A stretch of DNA of 64,000 nt from Zygaena filipendulae. Taxonomy: Eukaryota > Arthropoda > Insecta > Lepidoptera > Zygaenidae. A program made the position numbers and the translations under genes. This document shows positions 35,101 through 43,658 of the stretch, one piece after another (the first letter of the stretch is position 1; each line of letters opens with the position of its first letter). The stretch covers positions 7,276,501 to 7,340,500 of the forward strand of contig OU015651.1 of NCBI GenBank assembly GCA_907165275.2. Direction: 5' to 3'. The notes under the pieces were generated by a model that saw only the letters and a list, made by a program, of their open reading frames with translations, was not told the origin of the DNA and made no database searches.

Positions 35101-36387
35101 CAGTCGTTAGTTGTAGAGCTTTATCTACATATCTCCATATTATGTAGGTAGATATATGGTCGTTTCTCCATGAACACAGAACGGCGACGCCGTACTTGCC
35201 TAATGGTCTAACGAAGAAACGATCTCACAAGTTTGTTGGTAAACCTAGGCTTATGACTGTTTAAAAACATTTAGATTCTTCCATTTTTTATCAGCGTACG
35301 GCAGCTTAAATTACCTTACGTCATCTTTAGAGGTCGGTCGTTTCGTAGTTTTCAAAGTATAAAGCAGATTAGATGTTTTGTGCTGTCTCATCACACTGTC
35401 GGGCAGAGGGCCCCAATAACCGCCAAACGTTTCGCCCATTTCGTATGCAACCAATTGGTTGCCCTGCGCCGAGCAAGAATTGAACAAATTTTGCTCCGAC
35501 AACAACTGGACCACCAGGACTATATTGCTGCCCATTTCCGTTCTGTAAATTCCAAGATCAGAACATGAGCAAATCACCTATAACAACATTGTACCTATTC
35601 ATATTTCTGATCCACCCTTAATTTTTTTTTAAACGAGCCACTTTAAGCTTTTTCAAGGATTGTTGATCGAAGCAGATGATCGATCGCCATCATCAGGTGA
35701 TGATGGCGATCTTACGGCCATGTAGGCACCTACTTTTATAAACGGTCTCTTGAAGTTTTTGTTCTATATTCTTCAGGAAAATGAGCGAGATAAAAAAAAA
35801 CTTAGGTATTTATTTTTTTCCTGTTTTTTTATTTCGACAAAGCATAGGATTTTCCATTCATTTGAAAAGTTGGAATTAGAGGAACCATACTGATAGCTAT
35901 TCTAATTAATGTTAAGGAATCTACACACGTAACAATATATTAAATACAGTTACAATATATTAAAGTACCTAAATCTACCTATACCTATTTATTATTCTTG
36001 TAGTAGTTCTACTGATACAAGGTTATAGGACTTGAAGGTATCGTTTGTAGGTACCTACTACCAGTTGGACTACTCAGTAGTCTAATACTGTTGATACAGA
36101 GCGGCATAAAACGCATGTTTATTCTGTCCTAGAGTTACCAAATATAAGTTCCTTACAAAACAATACCTGATGCTTATAAAGCAGCTATACGGTAATTCCA
36201 AACGAGAAAAGTGCAGCATTTGTGAATTAGCTTCGAGAACTCGTCTCCCAAGGAAAACCGACGGAACGACTCGCCGACGGCAATGCTCCGACATATCTTT
36301 TTGGTACACGAACTTACGCAATGCTATCCCCGTCTCTACACCTTGCCCTAACATCACTACAAATAATAAATATAGTGAAAACAACAT
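26113..36387 (-). CDS. CUB/LDLa type I membrane receptor (Culd- or Neto-like), 15 exons
   Basis: Hand-joined exons: 36387-36167, 35542-35315, 33899-33690, 33440-33297, 33112-32957, 32839-32541, 32166-32052, 31940-31747, 31655-31553, 31475-31302, 31002-30843, 29638-29495, 28514-28358, 27906-27744, 27025-26113. The sum is 3381 bases, 1126 codons in one frame. Features: signal peptide (1-20); a CUB-like region (about 36-130, Cys 36, 69, 97); a Ser/Thr/Asn-rich stalk to about 610; a second CUB-like segment (about 640-735). Then a six-Cys LDLa module (737-778, CIDSTSACDGIPNC...DEDRLLC), a membrane span (788-807) and a basic cytoplasmic tail with PKA-like RRRSVF and RRGSFD sites. Domain order suggests fly Culd (endocytic turnover of photoreceptor proteins), or the Neto family. 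The donor after 30843 reads GC rather than GT, and that after 27744 is weak; these are the least certain junctions. Confidence 0.68.
27166..27645. repeat. Inverted-repeat element (family C), copy 2
   Basis: Best-preserved copy, in the last intron of the CUB/LDLa gene. AGGTATGGCAAAATTAGCTA and ACAAATATTTACAG at the left; the inverse (CTGTAAATATTTGCAGCTAA then TTTTGCTACACCTT) at the right. A nearly perfect internal hairpin lies at 27324-27370 (AGAAGGTACACAAA facing TTTGTGTACCTTCT). Confidence 0.75.
28173..28238. repeat. 28-bp hairpin in an intron of the CUB/LDLa gene
   Basis: Arms 28173-28200 and 28211-28238 pair with two mismatches around a 10-base loop. Size is in the range of a short pre-miRNA stem, but no conservation or expression data are available. 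Confidence 0.8.
28554..28725 (+). mobile_element. Lep1-like Helitron
   Basis: 5' part TTATAAATGCAAAAGTAACTC; 3' part GCGGATGAAACCGCGGGGAACAG followed by TTAGT. Intronic in the CUB/LDLa gene. Confidence 0.65.
28760..29045. repeat. Inverted-repeat element (family D)
   Basis: TTTTTAACTGACTTCCAAAA (28762) faces TTTTGGAAGTCGGTTTTAA (to about 29041); the sequence after the left end is AAGGAGGAGGTTCTGCATTC. Relatives at 45791-46008 and 59888-60200. Confidence 0.7.
29081..29183. repeat. Low-complexity TTTA repeats and long T tract
   Basis: TTTA/TTA units followed by about 33 consecutive T (about 29143-29175). Its length is likely to vary, and it may be unreliable in assembly. Confidence 0.9.
29723..30012 (+). 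mobile_element. Lep1-like Helitron
   Basis: 5' end TCTATACTATCTAATATTAT and AAAGCTGAAG; 3' end CACGGGTGAAATCACGGGGC then ACAGCTAGT. Full-length form with both termini, intronic. Confidence 0.75.
30362..30440. repeat. Family C terminal repeat with hairpin
   Basis: AGATGTGGTAAAATTAGCTG and CAAATATTTATAGGG match the family C end, followed by a 14-bp hairpin (GATGAATGCTGTCT facing AGACAGCATTCATC). The rest of the element is absent. Confidence 0.6.
32255..32455 (-). mobile_element. Lep1-like Helitron
   Basis: ACTAGCTGTTACCCGCGATT at the left and ACAAACAAACAAACAAACTG then TTATAGTAAGGA at the right: reverse-complemented 3' and 5' termini. Intronic. Confidence 0.72.
33972..34346 (-). mobile_element. 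Lep1-like Helitron with internal palindrome
   Basis: Left end TATAGCTGTTCCCGGCGGTT, right end GCATTTATAATATTAGTAAGGA. Contains a 17-bp perfect inverted repeat (34079-34095 with 34119-34135, TACCCTTGACAACGTGT) and a second Helitron-like start near 34165, so it is probably a double or rearranged copy. Confidence 0.65.
34393..34426. repeat. Perfect 15-bp hairpin
   Basis: GCGTCGCGTTAAGAT, loop TGTT, ATCTTAACGCGACGC. GC-rich compared with its surroundings; in an intron of the CUB/LDLa gene. Confidence 0.9.
34600..34796 (+). mobile_element. Lep1-like Helitron, both ends intact
   Basis: Starts TCCTATACTAATATTATAAA and ends with hairpin ACCGCGGGTGAAACCGCG, then AGGGACAGCTAGT. The cleanest short copy in the window, directly followed by the palindromic repeat at 34797. 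Confidence 0.8.
34797..34935. repeat. Palindromic repeat next to a Helitron end
   Basis: ATATAAATGGGCAATCAACC, GGTTTAAGCCC and, on the right, a partial inverse ending GGTTTTAAACC. The related, more complete palindrome at 46569-46680 also directly follows a Helitron CTAG. Confidence 0.6.
35682..35711. repeat. 14-bp palindrome with 2-base loop
   Basis: GATCGCCATCATCA, GG, TGATGATGGCGATC: a near-continuous palindrome able to form a cruciform, in the first intron of the CUB/LDLa gene. Confidence 0.9.
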
Positions 36388-36520
36388 TGTAATTCAATCA
36401 TTGTTCAGTTTCGTATTTACAATGGCGCGGCCTCCTAGATTTTAATATCTGGTTTCTTTTCTACAGTAGAAAATATTATAATTGACAAAGGGTAGTATTT
36501 CCCATGTGCCTAAAGGTCTT

Positions 36521-37021
36521 TAAAAAACCGGCTAAGTGTGGGTCGGACCCGCGCACAAAGGGTTCCGTAGGTACCATTATCTATAGATAAAAGTGGCCAA
36601 AATATCATGTCTGTTGTATGGAAGCCCTCCTTAAATATTTGTTTAGTTTTGATGTAATTATTTATTTTTAAATATTCTGTGAATATTTCAAGTGTCTACC
36701 TGTTACCGTTATCAATATCGAGCAGAAAAAATTACGTTTGTTGTATGGGAGCCCCCTTAAATATTTATTTTACTCTGTTTTGAAGTAGGACTATAGACTA
36801 ATTAAAGTTTTATTGGTCCATGGTAGGACCTATTTGTTGTTATAGCGGCAACAGAAAAATTTCTAAAATCTAAGAAAATTTCAACTGCTAACTATCACGG
36901 TTCACGAGATACAGCCTGGTGAGTGGTGGCAGTCGTACAGACGAACGGATGGACGGAAAACAAAGTCTTAGGGTCCCATACAGGTACGGGTTTGGGTACG
37001 GTCTACGGAACACTAAAAATA
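36521..37021. repeat. Abundant lepidopteran interspersed repeat
   Basis: Begins AAACCGGCTAAGTGTGGGTC and CGCACAAAGGGTTCCGTAGG; ends CACGAGATACAGCC...AGACGAACGGATGGACGG and CTACGGAACACTAAAAA. This consensus is very common in Lepidoptera. Its class is unclear to me; GGTTCCGTAG/CTACGGAAC are inverted near the ends. Confidence 0.7.
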
Positions 37022-37634
37022 TAGGCAGCGTGTCTAAGGGCGTTCAAAATACCTACTTAATACCTACTAAATACTATTTTTTTGCAATCTAGACCCACAT
37101 AGTACCGAACTACCGATATAGTATTAGATATAGGTACCAACCTATACCTAGGCAAGCGTGTGACAAGGAACGCGGTTGGTGGTTATAGTTGCTCCATAAG
37201 TTAAAACGGAATCCTTTTTTAATAAGCCTTATGTATTAAGTACGTAATTCAACTGTTTGCAAACTATAGGAAAATAATATCTATAGGTAGGTATGTAATT
37301 TAAGATGAACTGCGTGACGCCAGCACGCGGGTGATAGGGGTCGCGTGACCCGCAGCTCGCTGATCGCTCCACGCACTCTACAATACTTATTATGATTATT
37401 ACCTAACTATTGTATGGTACCTACATAAAATTGGTACCTACCTAAAAAGAGAAACCATTTTACGATAAAAATCTGTTGTCACTGGAGATGAGTAGAATGT
37501 GGATTTTTTTATTGGGGCTTTATGTTAGTTTAACAGTATTAGAATTGGTTAAACAGGTTCAGAGAATATAGGCTATGGACAAAAAACAAAAAATGTTCTC
37601 TAAAAAATATAAATAGGCACCTATCTATAGAATA
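37022..37634. other. Intergenic
   Basis: Upstream of the CUB/LDLa gene, whose promoter may lie in 36388-36520 or here. A GC-rich patch (37311-37372) has CGCGGGTGATAGGGGTCGCG but no recognised feature. Confidence 0.45.
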
Positions 37635-37831
37635 ACTAGCTGTGCCCCGCGGTTTCACCCGCGTGAGTTTCGGAATTTCCACAGGAACTCCCTTTAGGGG
37701 GATGAAAAATAGATAGTAGCCGATTCTCAGACCTACTGAATATGCATAAAAAATTTCATGAGAATCGGTCAAGCCGTTTCGGAGGAGTATGGGAACGAAC
37801 ATTGTGACACGAGAATTTTATATATTAGAAT
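37635..37831 (-). mobile_element. Lep1-like Helitron
   Basis: ACTAGCTGTGCCCCGCGGTT and TCACCCGCGTGAGTTTCGG at the left; right end TTTATATATTAGAATTT. The hairpin is well kept. Confidence 0.72.
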
Positions 37832-37993
37832 TTAGATGATACTTCACAACACACAGCTGATCTACTTGATCCCACATTAAAGACCCACACTATAACGGTC
37901 GCACTCAGAGTCGTTTTAATGATTACCTACTTAGTTTTAAGTAGGTAAAGATTTTTAAAACAAAATTGTCTCAATCTGAGACGTTCGTTACAT

Positions 37994-38052
37994 TAATGTT
38001 AATTGGCATCTAACTTAATTTAAGTTAATTAGTCAAATGCCAATTAACATTA
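37994..38052. promoter_or_regulatory. Hairpin enclosing the LINE ORF1 start codon
   Basis: TAATGTTAATTGGCAT (37994-38009) pairs perfectly over 16 bp with ATGCCAATTAACATTA (38037-38052), which begins with the ORF1 ATG. The 27-base loop holds a smaller palindrome (TAACTTA/TAAGTTA). Confidence 0.85.
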
Positions 38053-39410
38053 CTTTACAGTCCGGCGCGAGCGCTGTATCCGAGCGCACGCGTGTGATTC
38101 TCAATGCAAACGAATACTGTACCGTAAATAAATACGAAGTAATGACGGATATAGTAAAATGTTCCGTGTGTAATATCGTCATTAACGAAATGTTATGCTA
38201 CATCCAGAATAAAATATCTGTGATGGATGAAGAAACATTGGTGCGATTATGTTCTTCAGCTTTTAGCGGTGACGAAATAAAAAAGTCGAAAGCGTTATTT
38301 TTTGATGCAGTACCCACAAACAAACGAAAAATACAGCGTAAAAGAGAAGGAAAGGAGCAGCGTGACCTGGCTGACATTGTTTACCTTTTCAAAACAACGG
38401 ATCCTGATGTTATTCCGGTATTTGTCGCACGTGAACTAGAAAAACTACCGCCAATTACATTTGATCATTTGGACTGTACTAAGCTGCTAAAAGATATTGT
38501 AAAATTACAAGCTGATGTCGAAGACATAAAGTATAATTATGTTACGTTAAAACAATACGAAGAACTAAATAAAGAAGTTCAAACAATGAAAATAAATACT
38601 CCACCGCGCTTAACTCTGCACAATGTCAACACAAAACGAGGCGGTTGGTGTGCGGATAGCGGCCCGATGGGACTGTCACATACTTTTAACGCAACAATAA
38701 ATAGCTCTGAAAACGCTGTAAAAAATATTTCATCATCGTATTTACATGAAGAAGAGATTGATCGAATAATTACGACGAGTGAAAAACCTACCGCCACAAT
38801 AATAAATAAAAATGTAACCACCGAAGAATTGCGATTACCATCTAACGTTTCGCCTCAGCGTACTGTTTTAAGCGATGATTCACCTTGCCTAGAATCTTGC
38901 ACGACCCTGACATCACGTTCATCTGGACAGGCAGAGAGTGCGACAGATAGTAAACAAACCTGTGTTAAAGAAACAGATTTGAGTCTACCCCCTGAGTCAA
39001 ATAAAATAACTAAATCTGACAACGAGTGGCAACTTGTTAAACGTAAAAATAGGGTTAGTTATCGTTACAGGGGACAGGTTGGTGTCGCTGCAACTGAATC
39101 AGATGCAAATTTCAAGGCGGCGGATCCGAAAATTCCGATGTTTATTACTAATATTCATGAAAATTCACAGGCGTCAGAAATAGTAAATTACATTAGTGCA
39201 CGGACACAAGAAACTGTACGGCTGGAAGCAATTAATATTAAAAAGAAAGTTAATCATAAAGCATACAAGTTTTTTATAAGCCAGAACAAACTTCCATTGT
39301 TTATGGATAAAAAGCTTTGGCCTAAAGGCATTATATTTAGAAAATTTGTGCATTATAAAAAAAGCACAAAACGTGAAAATAGTTTCATCGGACAAAAAAC
39401 AATCGACTAA
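38037..39410 (+). CDS. LINE ORF1 protein
   Basis: 457 residues. A short Cys-containing start (VKCSVCNIV near 40), a helical region with the FVARELEKLPPITFDHLDCT block (about 135-155), a coiled-coil-like stretch (LLKDIVKLQADVEDIKYNYV and following) and a low-complexity Ser/Thr middle. The C-terminal domain (IPMFITNIHENSQASEIVNY through KFFISQNKL) looks RRM-like. In LINEs, ORF1 proteins bind the element RNA and form the RNP. The start is the first ATG and lies in the right arm of the hairpin. It ends TAA, whose last A is the first base of the ORF2 ATG. Confidence 0.83.
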   Translation: MPINITLQSGASAVSERTRVILNANEYCTVNKYEVMTDIVKCSVCNIVINEMLCYIQNKISVMDEETLVRLCSSAFSGDEIKKSKALFFDAVPTNKRKIQRKREGKEQRDLADIVYLFKTTDPDVIPVFVARELEKLPPITFDHLDCTKLLKDIVKLQADVEDIKYNYVTLKQYEELNKEVQTMKINTPPRLTLHNVNTKRGGWCADSGPMGLSHTFNATINSSENAVKNISSSYLHEEEIDRIITTSEKPTATIINKNVTTEELRLPSNVSPQRTVLSDDSPCLESCTTLTSRSSGQAESATDSKQTCVKETDLSLPPESNKITKSDNEWQLVKRKNRVSYRYRGQVGVAATESDANFKAADPKIPMFITNIHENSQASEIVNYISARTQETVRLEAINIKKKVNHKAYKFFISQNKLPLFMDKKLWPKGIIFRKFVHYKKSTKRENSFIGQKTID

Positions 39411-42217
39411 TGGATAAGAGTGACCTATATACGTTTGTTAGTTACAACTGTAAGAGTGTAAAACGTTCTGTTGACTGCATCAGAAAACTATGTCGTACAT
39501 CGGATTTAATAGCGTTACAAGAAACTTGGCTGCTGCCGGATGAATTACCATATTTAAGCAGTATAGATGCAGAATATGGGGCGACAGGCACATCAGCTGT
39601 GGATACAACGATTGGTATGCTGCGTGGACGACCACATGGAGGTGTAGCAATATTGTGGAGGACAGCTGTATTCTCTAACGTGTCAGTGTTGCGTTGTGAT
39701 ACCCCTCGTGTGTGTGCAATTAAAATAGTGATAGGCAACTGTTCCATAGTTGTAGTAAGTATATACATGCCAACAGATAACAGAGATAATTTATCGGAGT
39801 ATACGGACTGCCTCAGCACGGTGAGTGCGCTTATTGATGAGTATGGAATAGATTCGGTTTATGTGATGGGCGACTTTAACGCCCACCCACATGAACTGTT
39901 TTTAAATGAACTTTTAGATTATTGTAATGAACAAAAATGGTGTTGTATTGACGTTAAAATGTTAGGATTATCATCAGATACATATACATATATAAGTGAG
40001 TCTCATGGCTCAAAACGATGGTTGGACCACGCTGTTGTTACCCAGGCAGCGGCTATTACAGTTCAAAATATATATGTTAAGTACGATGTAACGTGGTCAG
40101 ATCACTTTCCTCTGGTGCTTATTTGTAACCTAAATATCATAACGCCTGAGCTTAATTGTCAAGCCCAGTCGGCAAATTATCGGTATATATGGGGTCAAAG
40201 ATCGAAGGACCAGATTTCTGTTTACGGTAACGAGTGTAACATAAGACTACGACTCGTGGATTTCCCTACCGAATTTAGATCTTGTGCTGACAGATATTGT
40301 AATAATCTCGAACACAAAAAAGTTATTGATAGAATGTACTGTACAGTGACGGATATCCTTAGAGAATCAGCTGTTATTAGTCGAGAAAACAGGAAACGTA
40401 CGGTTAGGAAATGTGTAGCCGGTTGGAACAAGCACGTCAGCTATGCTCATAAGGTGGCTAGAGAACATTTTAATAGATGGATGGCCCACGGACGACCCGT
40501 CAGTGGATCTATATACAACAAAATGAGTGTGAGTCGTAAAATTTTTAAATCTAGACTAAAATGGTGCCAAGATCATCAACATCAAGTTAAAATGGATCTC
40601 ATTGCAACACAACATGCCCAAAAAGATTTTAGTGCTTTTTGGAAAACAACTAATAAATTAAAAACACGTCCTAAGCTACCTGTAAGTGTTGAGGGCGTGA
40701 GTGACCCTAAGAAAATTGCAAATCTTTATAAAGATCACTTCTTTGTTACGTCGCCGTTGGGGCCGCGATCGGATGGGGGGTGTGATGCTGAGATCAACAC
40801 AGAAAAAGTAGGACCTAGAATTTCTGCAAAAAACGTAGAAAAAGCCATTTCTTCAATGACAAAGGGTAAGTCACCGGGTCATGATGGTCTCAGCATCGAG
40901 CATCTACAATACGCTGGTCCTCACATATCAAGGGTATTAGCAATGTTGTATACTATGTGCATACGCCACTCATATTTGCCATCTGATCTAATCAGAACAA
41001 TTGTTGTGCCAATAGTCAAAAACAAAACTGGGGACCTATCGAACAAGGGTAATTATAGGCCGATATCTTTGGCAACGATAATAGCAAAGGTGTTTGACAG
41101 TGTGCTTAACGTGCGTTTGAATGAACAAATAAAACTACACGATAATCAATTTGGATTTAGGCCAGGTTTATCTACGGAAAGCGCAATTTTGTGCCTTAAA
41201 CACACTGTCAAATACTACACTGATCGGCGAACACCAGTATATGCCTGTTTTCTCGACCTGTCGAGGGCATTTGATCTGGTCTCTTATGACATACTGTGGA
41301 AGAAACTAAAAGATATAAATCTGCCTACTGAACTAGTCCGTATATTCAAGTATTGGTATGAAAACCAGATCAACTGCATTCGATGGGCAAACACGCTATC
41401 TGATCCTTATAAATTAGAGTGCGGAGTAAGGCAGGGGGGGTTAACATCTCCTGGCTTATTTAATTTATACATAAACGGACTGATCGAGGCACTCAGCAGC
41501 ACACATGTGGGATGCCATGTAGATGATGTGTGTGTAAACAACATTAGTTATGCGGATGACATGGTGCTGCTGAGTGCGTCGGTTTGTGGTCTAGGTAAAT
41601 TACTGCGCTTGTGTGAGACGTATGGAGCTGAGCATGGGTTAGTGTATAATGCTCAAAAAAGTCAATGTATGGTCTTTGGGGCAGGACGTAACAGACCCAT
41701 TCATGTGCCTCCCATCGTACTGAACGGCACTTCGTTAGTAAGAGTTGAAACATTTAAGTACCTGGGTCACGTGGTTACGGCCGACCTCAAGGACAATAGT
41801 GACATTGAAAGAGAACGAAGGGCTCTGTCGGTCAGGGCGAATATGATCGCCCGCAGGTTTGCACGGTGCTCGGTGGGGGTGAAGATAACTCTTTTTAGAG
41901 CGTACTGCACTTCCCTGTACACGTGTTGCCTGTGGAGAGAGTATTCGCAGCGGGCCTACGGAGCCCTACGGATCCAATACAACAACGCGTTCCGGGTGTT
42001 GATGGGGCTGCCTCGTTTCTGTAGCGCATCAGGTATGTTCGCGGAGGCGCGTGTGGATTGCTTCTATGCCACGATGAGGAAGAGATGCGCGTCACTGGTG
42101 CGCAGGATACGGGCCAGCCCCAACAGCATTTTAAAAATGATAGGAAACAGGTTCGATTGTGCTTATATCTGTCATTGCTGCATCAAACACAGTCCTATCA
42201 GCGAAATTAAATTTTAA
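39410..42217 (+). CDS. LINE ORF2: endonuclease and reverse transcriptase
   Basis: 935 residues. Endonuclease of the exonuclease-endonuclease-phosphatase fold: SYNCKSV, LQETW (Glu 38), MGDFNAHP (Asp 155, Asn 157), LDH (206-207) and SDHFPL (Asp 231, His 232). Reverse transcriptase: KGKSPGHDGLS (about 486-495), NYRPISL, FGFRPGLSTE, CFLDLSRAFD, GVRQGGLTSPGLFN and YADD (714-717). A Cys/His-rich end follows (YICHCCIKH). All catalytic residues are present. No RNase H. The gene overlaps ORF1 by one base in the sequence TAATG, the stop-start arrangement shown to couple translation in the silkworm LINE SART1. Confidence 0.93.
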   Translation: MDKSDLYTFVSYNCKSVKRSVDCIRKLCRTSDLIALQETWLLPDELPYLSSIDAEYGATGTSAVDTTIGMLRGRPHGGVAILWRTAVFSNVSVLRCDTPRVCAIKIVIGNCSIVVVSIYMPTDNRDNLSEYTDCLSTVSALIDEYGIDSVYVMGDFNAHPHELFLNELLDYCNEQKWCCIDVKMLGLSSDTYTYISESHGSKRWLDHAVVTQAAAITVQNIYVKYDVTWSDHFPLVLICNLNIITPELNCQAQSANYRYIWGQRSKDQISVYGNECNIRLRLVDFPTEFRSCADRYCNNLEHKKVIDRMYCTVTDILRESAVISRENRKRTVRKCVAGWNKHVSYAHKVAREHFNRWMAHGRPVSGSIYNKMSVSRKIFKSRLKWCQDHQHQVKMDLIATQHAQKDFSAFWKTTNKLKTRPKLPVSVEGVSDPKKIANLYKDHFFVTSPLGPRSDGGCDAEINTEKVGPRISAKNVEKAISSMTKGKSPGHDGLSIEHLQYAGPHISRVLAMLYTMCIRHSYLPSDLIRTIVVPIVKNKTGDLSNKGNYRPISLATIIAKVFDSVLNVRLNEQIKLHDNQFGFRPGLSTESAILCLKHTVKYYTDRRTPVYACFLDLSRAFDLVSYDILWKKLKDINLPTELVRIFKYWYENQINCIRWANTLSDPYKLECGVRQGGLTSPGLFNLYINGLIEALSSTHVGCHVDDVCVNNISYADDMVLLSASVCGLGKLLRLCETYGAEHGLVYNAQKSQCMVFGAGRNRPIHVPPIVLNGTSLVRVETFKYLGHVVTADLKDNSDIERERRALSVRANMIARRFARCSVGVKITLFRAYCTSLYTCCLWREYSQRAYGALRIQYNNAFRVLMGLPRFCSASGMFAEARVDCFYATMRKRCASLVRRIRASPNSILKMIGNRFDCAYICHCCIKHSPISEIKF

Positions 42218-42287
42218 ACAAATAAATGTACTAACACTTAGAATAAGATAAAATTGTTACTAACTATATTGAGTCACAGTTACTTGA

Positions 42288-42292
42288 AATAA

Positions 42293-42320
<28 letters not shown>
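42288..42320 (+). repeat. (TTA)n tail of the LINE
   Basis: About ten TTA units following AAATAAATTATTATT, marking the 3' end of the element. Confidence 0.85.
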
Positions 42321-42323
<3 letters not shown>

Positions 42324-42954
42324 AACGTCTGATTTCGGCAATTTTGTTTTTTCAATTTTTTACTTCAAATTAAGTACTTACCTAATCAAAAATAACCCTG
42401 AGTGTGGCTGTAAGCTATCAGCTTGAGGCGTGGAAACCAAGCAAACATGGTATGAGTTGATAATATGCAACGTGTTAATGAATTGACTGAAAACTAGAAA
42501 GTAGTTTGTTCGGAATCGACTTCCGAATCGATCGCACCATGTTTTAATATAGGTAGGTTATAATTTCTTATTTTTACTAGCCCATGTCAAAATTATTTAT
42601 AGGTACCTAATACAATATTTTAACTATTTTTATTTAAAATACATAATACAAATTACAAAATATATCCAGATATACCTATTTAATAATAATAAAATCTAAG
42701 AACGACGACATAAATTTGGAAAAAATTAACAAGATGTGTTTTTGTGGTACTATACCTACTTAGCACTAATTTTTAGGTAGGTACATAATTTAAATATAAC
42801 TATTCCAGCCCAGCCTATTGCATCAGTAAGAGAAGTACTTCCGATCATACACTCGATTTATAAATGTATAGCTACTATCTACCTACTATATCTATCAAAC
42901 ATCTTATGTACGAAAGCTATCGAGCGCTATTTTCAGCAGAATTCATGAATACTA
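42321..42954. other. Intergenic, AT-rich
   Basis: No gene or recognisable element; several TAGGTACC-like words. Confidence 0.5.
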
Positions 42955-43275
42955 ACTTCAGTGACGGACGTCAGTTTTATTTCTGTTTTGTAAATTAATT
43001 TACCGTAATTAATATTGTGTGAATGTGGTGGATTTTACATAATAGTGATCCATTAGTGACAGTGTGTGGAAACTAAGATGAAATCGGGAGGTTGTCGTTT
43101 TACTATATAACTCCCACAGAGCGTCCTGTTAAGATTCAACTGTGAAGAGGTGCTGCCAAAAGTTCCGGTAAAGCATCGAAATGCATTTCACCAATGCATT
43201 TCAATGCAATTAACTTCAGAAGAAAAATACCACTAAATTGGCTGTATGGACTTAGCTTCCTTTGTCTTCCCTATT
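42955..43275 (+). repeat. Interspersed repeat (family E), complete copy
   Basis: Runs from TTCAGTGACGGACGTCAGTT to TTGGCTGTATGGACTTAGCT and TCCTTTGTC. Internal hairpin CGAAATGCATTTCACCAATGCATTTC. Other copies: 1885-1966, 62690-63222, 63355-63715, 63716-63812. No terminal inverted repeats or tail seen, so the class is unknown. Confidence 0.7.
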
Positions 43276-43297
43276 AGGGTAAATTAAAAAAAAATGT

Positions 43298-43348
43298 CAT
43301 TTGACATTTGTATTATTTATTTGACATTTGTATCATTTGACATTCAGA
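43298..43348. repeat. Short repeat of TTTGACATTTGTAT units
   Basis: TGTCATTTGACATTTGTATT, ATTTATTTGACATTTGTATC and ATTTGACATTC: three degenerate tandem units, lying about 300 bases before the Bcs1 start. Confidence 0.6.
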
Positions 43349-43658
43349 GTTAAGACATAATATATAAAATTAAACCTAAAATAAATCTAAAATATATTAT
43401 TAAAAGGAGTCCTTATGTCTAGTTAATCCTCAGAAGAATAATATTGTTCTGAGAGTTAATCTGAGATTCCGTCCGGAAAATCCGGAAAATCATCGTGCGT
43501 CCCCTTCCTCCCCTTCTCTCCTGATGGCTGATTAATTGCTGAAACATTAAACAATAAACACTAAAAGGTTTAGGTTCACTCTTCAAACTTTAAAGCTTTC
43601 TGGAAATTGAAACTTACATAACTTTCAAATAGGGATTTCTAGTTCTTTCAAAACAAAA

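Larger units (their letters stand above)
37993..42320 (+). mobile_element. Near-complete two-ORF non-LTR retrotransposon
   Basis: Two intact ORFs (38037-39410 and 39410-42217), about 100 bases of 3'UTR and a (TTA)n tail (42288-42320). The exact 5' end is not identifiable; the hairpin at 37994-38052 is taken as the upstream limit. The organisation (coiled-coil/RNA-binding ORF1, apurinic-like endonuclease plus RT in ORF2, no RNase H) fits the CR1/Jockey group. With both frames open it may be a recent, possibly active copy. Confidence 0.85.
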
